A DNA stretch of 64,000 bases from contig JAXISZ010000006.1 in assembly GCA_034680345.1 (NCBI GenBank), positions 1-64,000 of the forward strand. Reading direction: 5' to 3'. The notes below the pieces were generated by a model. That model saw only the letters and a program-made list of their open reading frames with translations, had not been told where the DNA came from and ran no database searches. The position numbers and the translations under genes were made by a program. This DNA comes from SXZD01 sp034680345 (GTDB lineage: Bacteria > Pseudomonadota > Gammaproteobacteria > Burkholderiales > Burkholderiaceae_B). Shown here piece by piece: positions 34,895 through 44,487 of this stretch (position 1 is the first letter of the stretch; every line of letters starts with the position of its first letter).

Positions 34895-37555
34895 ATGCCC
34901 AAATCTCGTGCAACCAAGGACAAAAACAGCGAAAACAAAAGCCCTATGCTTGTTGAACCAGAAAAATTTGCGGAGGCAGCAGAGGCAGCGCAGGACGTGG
35001 GGTCTGCAAAAAACGCTAAAACTACAAAATCCAAACAATCAACGGCCAAGATTGCCGATGCTGCTCAGGTAGATAAAAATTTGAGTCTCGGTGGGTTAGA
35101 AAAACCTTTAAAAAATACAGCAGCTGTGTCCAAAGTGTCTAAAGCCAATCAGTTATTGACCGAAGAAGAAATAAGGGAATCTGTGAGTACCTCCTCTAAA
35201 GCCATTGTCAGAAAAGCCTCTCAAGAGAATCAAATTGCGGAGGCGTCTGAAAATTCTCAGGCTGTTAAGCCAGTTATTGCAAAAAAAGGCCGTCCAGCAA
35301 AAACTCTAGCCAACGATACAAGCGTGCAAACAGCCAGCCAGGTAAATTCGCCAAAAGTGTTGCAAGAGTCGGAAAAAGTTGCTGCATCGTCCAAAAAAAT
35401 AGAAAAAAACGAAAAAACAGCCACAAGCGGTTCGCAAACAACAAGCGCTACAACTTCTAAGCGTGGGCGCAAACCCAAGGCGGAAAAGGTGGTTAATGCC
35501 AAAGCCAAAGCCAAAGATATCGGTGATCTTGATTCTGAAGATGGTATAGACGATCTTTCTGAATCGGGTGACGACATTATCTCTGATGACGTCTTAGACA
35601 GCGAGGACCTTGAGGGAGTAGAAGTAGAAGAGGTTGCTACAAAGCTTCCTGACCCAAGTTTGGGTAAGCCTAAACGCGCTTCAAAGGCAAAAGAACGTGC
35701 GTTGATGAACGCCAGCTATTTTACCCAAACTGCCGGCAGTGAAGAAGAGCTAGAAATTCGCCGAAATCGTTTAAAAACCTTAATTAAACTGGGCAAAGAA
35801 CGCGGCTTCTTAACATACGCAGAAATCAACGACCATTTGCCAGAAGATGTTGTTGATCCTGAGGCCATTGAAACCATTATTTCAACTTTTGGTGACATGG
35901 GTATTTCGGTGTTTGAGCAGGCGCCAGACGTTGAAACCTTGCTCATGAATGACAACGCACCGGTTGTATCATCAGAAGACGACGCTGAAGAAGAAGCCGA
36001 AGCCGCATTATCTACCGTTGATTCAGAGTTTGGCCGTACAACTGACCCTGTGCGCATGTACATGCGTGAAATGGGTACTGTTGAATTGCTTACCCGAGAA
36101 GGTGAGATTGTGATCGCCAAGCGCATTGAAGAAGGTTTGCGCAATATGGTGACGGCCATTGCTGAATGCCCCAGCACCATTGAAGAGGTGTTGCAAATGG
36201 GGCAAAAAATTATGGCTGGTGAAGTTGTGGTTGATGATATTATTGATGGCATCATAGACCCCAACGCTGAAGTGTTGCCTGAACAAGAAACACTTTTAGA
36301 AGACGACGACGCAGACGCAGGGGCTGCCAGTGGTTTATCTGCCAAGCAGCTTGAAGAGTTGAAGCAAAGTGTGTTGGTGGTTATAGACCAAATCAGTGAC
36401 GCTTTTGGTCGTATGAAGCAGGCTATATACAAATCGCCCGAATATCAGTCTGCACAACAAGAAGTTGCAGAAAAGTTTATGACCATTCGGTTTACTGCCA
36501 AATCAGTTGAAAAATTGTGTGATACCTTGCGTAGTCAAGTAGAGCAAGTTCGGCGCTTAGAACGTGATATTCGCAGAATTGTTGTTGATCGAGTGGGCAT
36601 GCCCATTGAACGTTTTATTCAAGAATTTTCGGGGCAGGAAACCAGTTTACAATGGACCCTAGCCTTATCCAAAGGTGGTGACGTATGGTCTACCACCCTT
36701 GGCCGCCATTTACCAGCGGTACACGAATTACAGCAGAAAATCATAGACCTGCAACAAAAATTTGTAGTCCCCCTTGAAGACCTGAGAAAAATTGCTAAAA
36801 AATTAGCTGAAGGTGAGCGTAAGGCCCGCAATGCTAAAAAAGAAATGATTGAGGCCAATTTGCGTTTGGTTATTTCAATAGCAAAAAAATACACCAATCG
36901 TGGGTTACAGTTTTTAGACTTAATTCAAGAAGGCAACATTGGTTTGATGAAGGCTGTTGATAAATTTGAGTACCGTCGTGGTTACAAGTTTTCAACATAC
37001 GCCACATGGTGGATTCGTCAGGCCATTACGCGGTCAATTGCTGATCAGGCGCGCACCATTCGTATTCCGGTGCATATGATTGAAACAATTAATAAAATGA
37101 ATCGTATCAGCCGCCAAATTTTGCAGGAAACGGGCATTGAACCCGACCCCTCATTATTGGCCGACCGCATGGAAATGCCGGAAGATAAAATACGTAAAAT
37201 ATTGAAAATTGCTAAAGAACCCATTTCCATGGAAACCCCGATTGGTGACGACGACGACTCTCATTTGGGCGACTTCATTGAAGACAACGCCACCTTGGCA
37301 CCGTCAGATTCAGCGCAATACTCTAGCTTGCGCTATGTTACAAAAGAAGTGTTAGACTCGCTAACACCGCGGGAGGCTAAGGTTTTACGTATGCGTTTTG
37401 GTATTGAAATGTCAACCGATCATACGCTTGAAGAGGTGGGTAAACAGTTTGATGTAACGCGTGAGCGTATTCGTCAAATTGAGGCAAAAGCGCTTCGCAA
37501 ATTGCGTCATCCCAGTAGATCGGATAAACTTAAGAGCTTTCTCGAAGGTAATTAA
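34895..37555 (+). CDS. rpoD: RNA polymerase primary sigma factor (sigma-70)
   Basis: The main sigma factor for promoter recognition. The ATG at 34895 ([10 protein letters not shown]) is used; an in-frame TTG at 34874 would add seven residues. The 886 residues exceed the E. coli protein (613) because of an extra N-terminal Lys/Ala/Ser-rich, low-complexity stretch of about 280 residues. Region 1.1 begins near residue 289 ([20 protein letters not shown]). The non-conserved region is acidic. Regions 2.1-2.4 lie near 649-710 ([37 protein letters not shown]). Region 4.2 is [21 protein letters not shown] tandem repeat overlaps the stop codon. Confidence 0.97.
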   Translation: MPKSRATKDKNSENKSPMLVEPEKFAEAAEAAQDVGSAKNAKTTKSKQSTAKIADAAQVDKNLSLGGLEKPLKNTAAVSKVSKANQLLTEEEIRESVSTSSKAIVRKASQENQIAEASENSQAVKPVIAKKGRPAKTLANDTSVQTASQVNSPKVLQESEKVAASSKKIEKNEKTATSGSQTTSATTSKRGRKPKAEKVVNAKAKAKDIGDLDSEDGIDDLSESGDDIISDDVLDSEDLEGVEVEEVATKLPDPSLGKPKRASKAKERALMNASYFTQTAGSEEELEIRRNRLKTLIKLGKERGFLTYAEINDHLPEDVVDPEAIETIISTFGDMGISVFEQAPDVETLLMNDNAPVVSSEDDAEEEAEAALSTVDSEFGRTTDPVRMYMREMGTVELLTREGEIVIAKRIEEGLRNMVTAIAECPSTIEEVLQMGQKIMAGEVVVDDIIDGIIDPNAEVLPEQETLLEDDDADAGAASGLSAKQLEELKQSVLVVIDQISDAFGRMKQAIYKSPEYQSAQQEVAEKFMTIRFTAKSVEKLCDTLRSQVEQVRRLERDIRRIVVDRVGMPIERFIQEFSGQETSLQWTLALSKGGDVWSTTLGRHLPAVHELQQKIIDLQQKFVVPLEDLRKIAKKLAEGERKARNAKKEMIEANLRLVISIAKKYTNRGLQFLDLIQEGNIGLMKAVDKFEYRRGYKFSTYATWWIRQAITRSIADQARTIRIPVHMIETINKMNRISRQILQETGIEPDPSLLADRMEMPEDKIRKILKIAKEPISMETPIGDDDDSHLGDFIEDNATLAPSDSAQYSSLRYVTKEVLDSLTPREAKVLRMRFGIEMSTDHTLEEVGKQFDVTRERIRQIEAKALRKLRHPSRSDKLKSFLEGN

Positions 37556-37589
37556 TAAAAAACTAGCGGGTAATTAATAAAAAACTAGC
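37547..37589. repeat. 22-bp tandem duplication over the rpoD stop codon
   Basis: GGTAATTAATAAAAAACTAGC occurs twice, at 37547-37567 and 37569-37589, separated by one G. The first copy contains the last sense codons and the TAA of rpoD (37553-37555); the second lies wholly in the gap before the tRNA. The copies are identical, so the duplication looks recent or is maintained. Confidence 0.85.
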
Positions 37590-37686
37590 CAATAAAGTTT
37601 GAAAATAAAGCCAAAAAAGGCAAAACTAAAGAGCAAAGTTAAAAAGATTAACAAAACAAAAAAAATAAACAAAAAGATTAAAACAA

Positions 37687-37765
<79 letters not shown>

Positions 37766-37880
37766 AAATTTAAAATGGATTGCAGAGATGCGGTCCATTT
37801 TTTTTTGCCTAAACAGCGGCTAAGAACTTCCCCGGCACTGCTAGCAAGAAGGCGGCAGCTTAAAAGACGGGATCAAGAAG

Positions 37881-38082
37881 ATGACGAAAACGGACAAGAA
37901 AAACGGCGGCGACTTAGGCTTTGAAGCCGCTTTGTTCAGTGCAGTAGACAAATTGTGCGGGAACACTGAAATCATTATGCCTTGTTTGGACTGTCAAAAA
38001 TTTAGATGCTTTGGGTGAGATGCTTTTGCCAAGGCTGATTTCTGGAAAGCTACGTATTGATGGCAATCATTCAGCGTTTTAA
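37881..38082 (+). pseudogene. Deletion scar of a type I restriction-modification locus (hsdM start joined to hsdS end)
   Basis: From the ATG at 37881 the first 30 codons read MTKTDKKNGGDLGFEAALFS and then AVDKLCGNTE, the usual N-terminus of HsdM methyltransferases. The similarity then stops and the frame ends at a TGA shortly after. In the next frame the final codons of an HsdS specificity subunit appear: VKNLDALGEMLLPRLISGKL followed by RIDGNHSAF and TAA at 38080-38082. LLPRLISGKLR is the typical end of HsdS. A deletion of several kilobases has apparently fused the two ends near 37970-37990. Neither fragment can work. It lies about 115 bases after a tRNA gene, a common insertion site for accessory DNA. 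Confidence 0.82.
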
Positions 38083-38421
38083 CACGTGTTGTCTTAATCC
38101 CGTCAATCTATACTGGGCCTGTTGCATGAGCAGGTGAAAGTTTCTTATTGAAGGCGGAAAGTTATTGCAATATTGACCTTTCTTCGTATATTCAATTTCA
38201 AGGTTTAATTCAATGGGGTGCGTCTTGAACTGGCGCAACGATTAAATGGTATTGGGTGAGATATGGCAATATGATTGCAACCGTAAGCCGTATATCAGCA
38301 GCTTAGAATTATTTTTTTAAATGTTGGTATTGACTGCAAACAGAGCTATCTAACGCTTAATCGTTTGGTTTTACCAAACCAATCCATCGCTGTAATGGTT
38401 TTTTTCTGATAGCATGGTAGC
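38083..38421. other. 339-base non-coding stretch after the hsd scar
   Basis: Every frame is interrupted. Short open stretches give fragments such as RLELAQRLNGIG around 38227-38262, which might be part of a decayed gene, but I cannot name a family. A hairpin, GTTTGGT-TTT-ACCAAAC, lies at 38363-38379 before the PHP gene. The stretch probably continues the eroded accessory DNA that begins with the hsd relic. Confidence 0.4.
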
Positions 38422-39312
38422 ATGCAACAGATTCATGCTCATTCTATTAACGCCGATTTGCACTGTCATTCTATTTTTTCAGACGGTGCGCTTGCGCCTG
38501 AGGTGTTGGCTGAGCAAGCTCATGCCAATGGGGTGCTGTTATGGTCGTTAACAGACCACGACGAAGTCGGTGGTTTATCACAAGCTCAGCAAGCGGCTCA
38601 AGACCTAGGCATGGCCTTTGTGCAGGGTGTAGAAATTTCCGTGACTTGGGTTGGTAAAACCTTGCATATTGTGGGTTTAAATATTGATTCAAATCACCCC
38701 AATTTATTGGCTGGTTTGTCGGGGGTGCGCAGTGGTCGTTGGGTTAGAGCGCAAGCCATGGCTAAGGGGTTAGAAGACATTGGGGTGCCCAATGCGCTTG
38801 ACGGTGCTATGCAATACGTGCGCAACCCTGATTTGATTAGTCGCACCCATTTTGCTCGTTATTTGGTAAGTTTAGGCTTGGCAAAAGACACAGCTCAGGT
38901 GTTTCAAAAATATTTAAGCACAGGCAAGCCCGGTTATGTGCCTCACCAATGGGCGAGTTTACAATCTGCCGTGAATTGGATACGCGAATCTGGTGGCTGC
39001 GCTGTGTTGGCTCACCCTGCGCGTTACCAGCTCAATGACCGGATGTGGTCGGCGTTGGTGGGCGAATTTAAACATTTGGGTGGAATCGGTGTTGAGGTTG
39101 TAACGGGTAGCCACACGTCAGCAGAATGCCAACGCTATGCGCTTGAATCGGTAAAATACCAGTTGCGGGCGTCGCGGGGCAGCGACTTTCACGGCCCTAA
39201 CGAATCGCGCCTAAACTTAGGCGCTTTACCCTTGTTACCCGAGCTATGTACACCCATTTGGGCACAATGGCCACAAGTTACAACAAAAACAACATATGGC
39301 TCAATTTTTTGA
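38422..39312 (+). CDS. PHP-domain phosphoesterase (RNase AM / 3',5'-nucleoside bisphosphate phosphatase type)
   Basis: A 296-residue PHP-domain protein. The metal-binding motifs are DLHCHSIFSDGALAPEVLAE at the N-terminus, WSLTDHDEVGG, GVEISVTWVGKTLHIVGLNI, and the C-terminal LAHPARYQL and ASRGSDFHGPNE. This is the pattern of the YciV/TrpH family, shown in relatives to hydrolyse 3',5'-bisphosphorylated nucleotides and trim short RNA 5' ends. It overlaps the next gene by 17 bases; the pairing with yciO and trpS in one run recalls the E. coli yciV-yciO-trp neighbourhood. Confidence 0.88.
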   Translation: MQQIHAHSINADLHCHSIFSDGALAPEVLAEQAHANGVLLWSLTDHDEVGGLSQAQQAAQDLGMAFVQGVEISVTWVGKTLHIVGLNIDSNHPNLLAGLSGVRSGRWVRAQAMAKGLEDIGVPNALDGAMQYVRNPDLISRTHFARYLVSLGLAKDTAQVFQKYLSTGKPGYVPHQWASLQSAVNWIRESGGCAVLAHPARYQLNDRMWSALVGEFKHLGGIGVEVVTGSHTSAECQRYALESVKYQLRASRGSDFHGPNESRLNLGALPLLPELCTPIWAQWPQVTTKTTYGSIF

Positions 39313-39961
39313 AATACATCCGCAAAACCCACAACCTAGGTTGTGTCGTGAAGCGGTGCGTTTATTACTTTCTGGTGGTATTGTGGCTTTGCCAACCGAT
39401 GCGTGTTATAGCTTAGTGTGTCATTTAGATGACCGGCAAGCGGTGGAACGCCTGCGACGGTTGCGGGGTTTAAATCAACGGCAACATTTGGCTTTGCTGT
39501 GCAAAGACCTAAAGCACATTGCCCATTATGCCAGAGTTGACAACGCGCAGTATCGTTTAATGAAAGCGGTACTGCCAGGTCCCTACACCTTTATTCTTGA
39601 GGCCAGTCGCGAGGTGCCGCGGCGGGTTTCGCATCCTTCAAAAAAGACAATTGGCATTCGTTTACCAGATCATCCAGTGGTGCAGGCTATTTTGGCTGAG
39701 TTGGGTCAACCTTTAATTGCCAGTAGTTTAAAATTACCTCATCAAGATGAGGTGTTGCGCGACCCTTTAGAAATCCGTGACCATTTGGAACACGATTTAG
39801 ACCTGATTGTTTCCACTGGCGATATCTGCGGCGTTAACCCAACCACCGTAATTGATTGGACCCGAGGCGATCCTGTGGTGACGCGATTAGGGGCTGGGTT
39901 ATTAACGGGGGCTTTAGAGCCTTTGCCTACAACGTATAATGAATTTGAAGAAGAACATTAA
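39296..39961 (+). CDS. yciO: YciO/Sua5/YrdC family protein
   Basis: A 221-residue protein of the YrdC fold. MAQFFEIHPQNPQPRLCREA and VALPTDACYSLVCHL match the start of YciO, and the family anchors PGPYTFILEASREVPRR, KKTIGIRLPDHPV and NPTTVIDWTRGDPVV are present. TsaC/Sua5 relatives make threonylcarbamoyl-AMP for tRNA t6A; YciO itself has weak or uncertain activity, so I do not assign that reaction. Its start lies inside the end of the PHP gene, implying translational coupling, and trpS follows after 28 bases. Confidence 0.88.
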   Translation: MAQFFEIHPQNPQPRLCREAVRLLLSGGIVALPTDACYSLVCHLDDRQAVERLRRLRGLNQRQHLALLCKDLKHIAHYARVDNAQYRLMKAVLPGPYTFILEASREVPRRVSHPSKKTIGIRLPDHPVVQAILAELGQPLIASSLKLPHQDEVLRDPLEIRDHLEHDLDLIVSTGDICGVNPTTVIDWTRGDPVVTRLGAGLLTGALEPLPTTYNEFEEEH

Positions 39962-39989
39962 TCATTAACCTAAGAGTGCGAGAGTTTTC

Positions 39990-41192
39990 ATGTTTGCAGA
40001 GCGTGTGTTATCAGGAATGCGTCCAACCGGTGGTTTACACCTAGGGCATTACCATGGCGTGTTAAAAAACTGGGTTAATCTGCAAAGCGAATACCCATGC
40101 TTGTTTTTTGTGGCAGACTGGCACGCTTTAACAACACACTACGATCATCCAGATATTATTGAAAAAAATGTATGGGATATGGTCATAGACTGGTTAGCTG
40201 CTGGCGTTGATCCGGCGCAGGCCACATTGTTTATACAATCGCGTGTGCCAGAGCATGCCGAACTACATTTACTGCTTTCTATGTCAACCCCGTTGGGTTG
40301 GTTAGAGCGGGTGCCCACTTATAAAGACCAGCAAGAAAGATTAGCTGACAAAGACCTTTCAACCTATGGATTTCTAGGGTATCCCTTATTGCAGTCTGCT
40401 GATATTTTAATTTATAGGGCAGGGTTAGTGCCCGTGGGTGAAGACCAGGTTCCCCACATTGAAATGACCCGAGAAGTGGCCCGCCGCTTTAACCATTTGT
40501 ATGGGCGTGAAACTGGGTTTGAAGACAAGGCCTTGGAAGCTGCAAAAAAATTGGGCAACAAGCGCATGAAGTTGTATCTTGAATTGCGCGATCGCTTTCA
40601 AGAGCATGGCGACCAAGCTGCTTTAGAGCAAGCTCAGGCTATGCTAAACGACTGGCAGGGTTTATCATTGGGAGACCGTGAGCGCTTGTTTGGGTATTTA
40701 GAAGGTGGGCGCAAAATTATTTTAGCTGAACCAAAAGCCCTGTTAACTCAAGCGTCAAAAATGCCGGGTTTGGATGGCCAGAAAATGTCAAAAAGCTATC
40801 ACAACACCATCACCCTGCGGGAAGATGATGCCAGTGTGACCCAAAAAATTCGCCGTATGCCTACCGACCCGTCACGGGTGCGCCGCACCGACCCTGGAGA
40901 CCCTGTAAGATGTCCGGTGTGGCAGTTGCATGAAGTGTATTCTGACGATGCAGTGAGAAACTGGGCTAGTCTGGGGTGTCGTTCTGCTGGTATTGGGTGT
41001 TTAGAATGTAAACAACCGGTGATTGATGCGGTGATCCGAGAGCTTAGGCCCATGCGTGAGCGTGTAGAGCAGTATTTAGACGACCCCGGTTTGGTGCGTA
41101 ACATCATTTCCGATGGTTGCGAAAAAGCCCGAGAACTGGCTCAGGAAACCATGCGAGATGTGCGTGATGCCATGGGACTAAACTACGCTTAA
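39990..41192 (+). CDS. trpS: Tryptophanyl-tRNA synthetase
   Basis: A class I synthetase that charges tRNA-Trp. The HIGH-type motif is PTGGLHLGHYHGVLKNW (about residues 12-28) and the KMSKS loop is GQKMSKSYHNT (about 260-270). The 400 residues exceed the 330 of E. coli TrpRS; the extra length is an insertion around residues 180-245 (a helical stretch including KRMKLYLELRDRFQEHG), a long form that to my recollection is usual in betaproteobacteria. The active-site segment GYPLLQSADILIYRAGLVPV and VGEDQVPHIEMTREVARRFN are intact. Confidence 0.95.
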   Translation: MFAERVLSGMRPTGGLHLGHYHGVLKNWVNLQSEYPCLFFVADWHALTTHYDHPDIIEKNVWDMVIDWLAAGVDPAQATLFIQSRVPEHAELHLLLSMSTPLGWLERVPTYKDQQERLADKDLSTYGFLGYPLLQSADILIYRAGLVPVGEDQVPHIEMTREVARRFNHLYGRETGFEDKALEAAKKLGNKRMKLYLELRDRFQEHGDQAALEQAQAMLNDWQGLSLGDRERLFGYLEGGRKIILAEPKALLTQASKMPGLDGQKMSKSYHNTITLREDDASVTQKIRRMPTDPSRVRRTDPGDPVRCPVWQLHEVYSDDAVRNWASLGCRSAGIGCLECKQPVIDAVIRELRPMRERVEQYLDDPGLVRNIISDGCEKARELAQETMRDVRDAMGLNYA

Positions 41193-41321
41193 GGCGGGTT
41201 ATTTAAGATTGGTGCTTGGTCAATTAATAGGTGTCCTTCTGTAGGTGCTAGTTTACAGAATGCGTTAAAATTCAAAAACTGAAGGCAAAAAAAGCCAAGG
41301 AAGCCAGGGAAAGGAAAGTCG

Positions 41322-42197
41322 ATGATCAAAGGCAGCATTGCGGCCATTGTTACGCCCATGTTTGAAGACGGTTCAATTGATTGGAACGGCTTTCGCCAAT
41401 TGGTGCGTTGGCATGTTCAAGAAGGTACGCACGCCATTGTGGCGGTGGGTACCACAGGGGAGTCGCCAACGGTAGATGTTCATGAGCATGAACAGTTAAT
41501 TCGTATTGCTGTTGATGCTGCGCAGGGCCAAATACCTATTATTGCCGGCACGGGTGCCAATTCAACGGCTGAGGCGGTTGAATTAACTGCTTATGCTAGA
41601 AAAGTGGGTGCTGCGGCCTCCTTGCAAGTGGTGCCTTACTACAATAAACCCACCCAAGAAGGCATGTATCAACACTTTAGGCGTGTGGCTGAAGCGGTTG
41701 ATTTACCGTTGATTTTATACAATGTGCCAGGGCGAACAGTGGCTGATCTTAGCAATGAAACTGCATTGCGTTTAGCGCAAGTTCCTGGAGTAGTGGGTAT
41801 TAAAGATGCCACAGGCGACTTGCACCGTGCGGCTTGGTTAATACGTCAGGCCCCTGAACATTTTGCTGTTTACAGTGGTGACGACCCAACGGCGGTTCAT
41901 CTGATGTTAATGGGGGGGCAGGGCAATATTTCAGTAACCGCCAACATTGCCCCAAAAGCCGTGGCACAGCTGTGTGAATTGGCCATGGCTGGAAAAACCC
42001 AGCAAGCCCATGCGCTCAATATGAAACTATTGCCTCTGCATCGCGACCTATTTTGTCAAGCCAACCCCATACCTGTTAAATGGGCTTTGGCTGAAATGGG
42101 CAAAACTCAGCCGGGTATTCGTTTACCCTTGATGCAGTTAGACTCTTCTTGTCAGGCGTTAGTGCGTCGCGCATTGCTTGATTGTGGCTTGCTTTGA
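41322..42197 (+). CDS. dapA: 4-hydroxy-tetrahydrodipicolinate synthase
   Basis: DapA condenses aspartate semialdehyde with pyruvate in lysine and diaminopimelate synthesis. The 291-residue length is standard. Motifs: [61 protein letters not shown] and [12 protein letters not shown] with the catalytic Tyr; the Schiff-base Lys lies in [11 protein letters not shown]. Its partner dapB is also in this window, at 59.4-60.2 kb. bamC follows, the dapA-bamC order seen in many proteobacteria. Confidence 0.97.
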   Translation: MIKGSIAAIVTPMFEDGSIDWNGFRQLVRWHVQEGTHAIVAVGTTGESPTVDVHEHEQLIRIAVDAAQGQIPIIAGTGANSTAEAVELTAYARKVGAAASLQVVPYYNKPTQEGMYQHFRRVAEAVDLPLILYNVPGRTVADLSNETALRLAQVPGVVGIKDATGDLHRAAWLIRQAPEHFAVYSGDDPTAVHLMLMGGQGNISVTANIAPKAVAQLCELAMAGKTQQAHALNMKLLPLHRDLFCQANPIPVKWALAEMGKTQPGIRLPLMQLDSSCQALVRRALLDCGLL

Positions 42198-42300
42198 TTG
42201 TATGTTTTTAACCGTGGGTTGTATTTATTGACCATTGATTGACGTGATCTAACCGTTGTTTTGATCAACCCAGGTGTAAATTTATTGTAGAAAAAATACC

Positions 42301-43473
42301 ATGTATAAGTTATCTTTGTGTCATCGTGCTGTTGTGACGGCGTTGTGTTTTGTTTTAGGCGCTTGCGGAAGTTTTGAAAAATTAAACCAGCGAGGCAATG
42401 TTAATTACAAAAGCATCCAACAAAACAAACCCTTAGACATTCCGCCTGATTTAACCGGCGTCAGTGCTGACGATCGCTTTGTCGTGCCAGATGTTGGCTC
42501 CAAAGGGGTGGCAACAGCCTCAGGTTTGGCCAGTTTTCAGGGCCGCGCTGCTGTACAAGCTGGGCAGCCGGTGGTGTTGCAGGCCGATGTAGATGTGCGC
42601 TTGGAAAAGCAAGGCAATCAACGTTGGTTAGTGGTTAATCGCCCTGCTGAAGACGTTTGGCCGGTGGTGCGTGAATTTTGGTTACAGTCAGGGTTTCAGT
42701 TGAAAGTAGACAAACCTGAAATTGGCATTTTAGAAACCGATTGGCTGGAAAATCGCGCCAAAATTCCGTTGGACGGGGTGCGTCGTATTGTAGGCAAAGT
42801 ATTTGACGGGCTTTACAGCAGTGACGAGCTTGACCGTTATCGTACCCGTTTAGAACGGGTCAATGGTGGTACAGAAATTTACATCAGTCACCGTGGTTTG
42901 CAAGAGGTGTATGTAGATCGTCAACAAATACAAACCGTTTGGCAAGCTCGCCCGGCTGACCCCGAGTTAGAAGCAGAGTTTTTAACCCGTTTGCAAGTTA
43001 AAATATCAGGGCAAAATGCCGATCAAGCCGCTGAAAAAGCAGAAAAACTAGCAAAAATTGGAAAATCTACAGACGCGCGCGCTTTGTTTTCTTCGGTACA
43101 ATTAATCAAAGACCCACAAGACCTGCGTTTGCAGATATTGGAAACTTTTGACCGCAGTTGGCGTCGTGTAGGATTGGCCTTAGACCGTTCTGGTTTTGCT
43201 GTGGAAGACCGCGATCGTTCCAAGGGCATATACTATGTTCAGTACATGCCAGAAGAACAAAGCAAAGATGGTAAAAAGTCCGGTTCTGGGTTTTTTTCCA
43301 AATGGTTTGAAGGCGATAAGCCTGCGCTTGTTCAGCCCAAGGGGCGTTATCGTATTGTATTACAAACTTTAAATGCTCAGACCTTTGTTCGAGCCCATTT
43401 GGCTGATGGTGGTGTGATGGCGCCTGATATCACTGAAAAAATTCTAACCATTTTAGAAAATGAATTGCGTTAG
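42301..43473 (+). CDS. bamC: Outer-membrane assembly lipoprotein BamC
   Basis: BamC (NlpB/DapX) is a lipoprotein of the BAM complex that inserts beta-barrel proteins. The 390-residue protein starts with a signal peptide ending in the lipobox LGAC (Cys22). The unstructured conserved N-terminal stretch contains KSIQQNKPLDIPPDLTGVSA, matching the BamD-binding segment. Two helix-grip domains follow (around WPVVREFWLQSGFQLKVDKP and RVGLALDRSGFAVEDRDRSK). dapA lies directly upstream. BamE is encoded at 60.2 kb. Confidence 0.92.
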   Translation: MYKLSLCHRAVVTALCFVLGACGSFEKLNQRGNVNYKSIQQNKPLDIPPDLTGVSADDRFVVPDVGSKGVATASGLASFQGRAAVQAGQPVVLQADVDVRLEKQGNQRWLVVNRPAEDVWPVVREFWLQSGFQLKVDKPEIGILETDWLENRAKIPLDGVRRIVGKVFDGLYSSDELDRYRTRLERVNGGTEIYISHRGLQEVYVDRQQIQTVWQARPADPELEAEFLTRLQVKISGQNADQAAEKAEKLAKIGKSTDARALFSSVQLIKDPQDLRLQILETFDRSWRRVGLALDRSGFAVEDRDRSKGIYYVQYMPEEQSKDGKKSGSGFFSKWFEGDKPALVQPKGRYRIVLQTLNAQTFVRAHLADGGVMAPDITEKILTILENELR

Positions 43474-43538
43474 ACCACTTTTAAAGTGATTTCATCGGGT
43501 TTTTCTCGAACCGTTCTTAAAATCAATGGACCAGGTTA

Positions 43539-44339
43539 ATGCGTTTTTGTGCTTTAGGTAGTGGCAGTCAGGGCAACGCCTGGATTGTTGAGTCTTCGCG
43601 GGGTAAGGCTTTGCGGCCAACCCGCGTGATGGTTGATTGCGGCTTTACACTCAAAGAAACCGTGGCCCGTTTGCAGGTTAAAGGCTTGAATCCCAGCGAC
43701 TTGCAAGCGGTATTGGTCACCCACGAGCATGACGACCATGTCAGCGGCGTGTACAAGTTTGCTCGTAAATTTAGTGTTCCGGTTTATAGCACACTGGGTA
43801 CTTTTAGAGCGTCTGTTAAGGCGGGGTTGGTTGATTCCGCTTGGGTGGAGGCTGGGCGCGCTAAAATATTTTGCCCTGAAACCCCCTGGAATATTGGCGA
43901 CCTAAACATCCAACCATTTACTGTGCCGCATGACGCTGCAGAGCCTGCGCAATTTACCATTGAGGATGCTCAGATGCGTTTGGGTATTATGACAGATTGT
44001 GGTCGATCAACCCCACATGTTGTGCAACGCTTGTCGGGTTGCGATGCTTTGGTTTTAGAAAGTAACCATGATCACAGCATGTTGTTGGAGTCGCAGTACC
44101 CGGGTTCTTTAAAACGTAGAATATCCAGTGATTATGGCCATCTAAGCAACGACGCTGCGCATGAAATTTTAGCGGCCATCAATCGCGACCGCCTTCGCTG
44201 TTTGGTGGCGGCGCATCTGAGTTTAAATACCAATAGCACCGATTGCGTGAAAAAAAGTTGGTCAAAAACCTTAAATCATTATCAGGGAAAATTTGCGTTT
44301 GCTGATCAAGCCATGGGTACGCAATGGCTTAATATTTAG
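43539..44339 (+). CDS. Metallo-beta-lactamase-fold hydrolase (YycJ/WalJ-like)
   Basis: A 266-residue MBL-fold protein. It opens with MRFCALGSGSQGNAWIVES and carries the zinc motif LVTHEHDDHVSGVYKFA (HxHxDH). Other expected ligands lie in GIMTDCGRS and LESNHDHSML, and the C-terminal LVAAHLSLNTNS contains the last His. This arrangement matches the YycJ group, believed to be a 5'-3' DNA exonuclease involved in mismatch repair in Firmicutes; the role in betaproteobacteria is not established. It follows bamC, its usual neighbour in this group of bacteria. Confidence 0.85.
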   Translation: MRFCALGSGSQGNAWIVESSRGKALRPTRVMVDCGFTLKETVARLQVKGLNPSDLQAVLVTHEHDDHVSGVYKFARKFSVPVYSTLGTFRASVKAGLVDSAWVEAGRAKIFCPETPWNIGDLNIQPFTVPHDAAEPAQFTIEDAQMRLGIMTDCGRSTPHVVQRLSGCDALVLESNHDHSMLLESQYPGSLKRRISSDYGHLSNDAAHEILAAINRDRLRCLVAAHLSLNTNSTDCVKKSWSKTLNHYQGKFAFADQAMGTQWLNI

Positions 44340-44404
44340 TGCAGTAGTTTGCGCCGTAGGTTGATCCAAAAAAGGTTGCCCGGTTTTTTCTGAAAAGAGC
44401 ATTG

Positions 44405-44435
44405 CCCAAAAGCACCCGAAGGTGCTTTTGGGTTT
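44405..44435. terminator. Bidirectional hairpin terminator
   Basis: A perfect 12-bp stem, CCCAAAAGCACC (44405-44416) with GGTGCTTTTGGG (44421-44432), closed by a CGAA tetraloop and followed by TTT. It lies between the convergent MBL hydrolase and iron-binding protein genes. The A-run on the 5' arm supplies a T-run for the opposite strand, so it can serve both. Confidence 0.8.
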
Positions 44436-44487
44436 ACTAACAGATCTTTTGATTGTGCGTAATTTAATCACGTGTAATGAGATCCAA

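Noticed and set aside
35716..36432. 238-codon antisense frame opposite rpoD
   Set aside because: Ser/Thr-rich antisense shadow of the acidic rpoD region; no start signal or family similarity.
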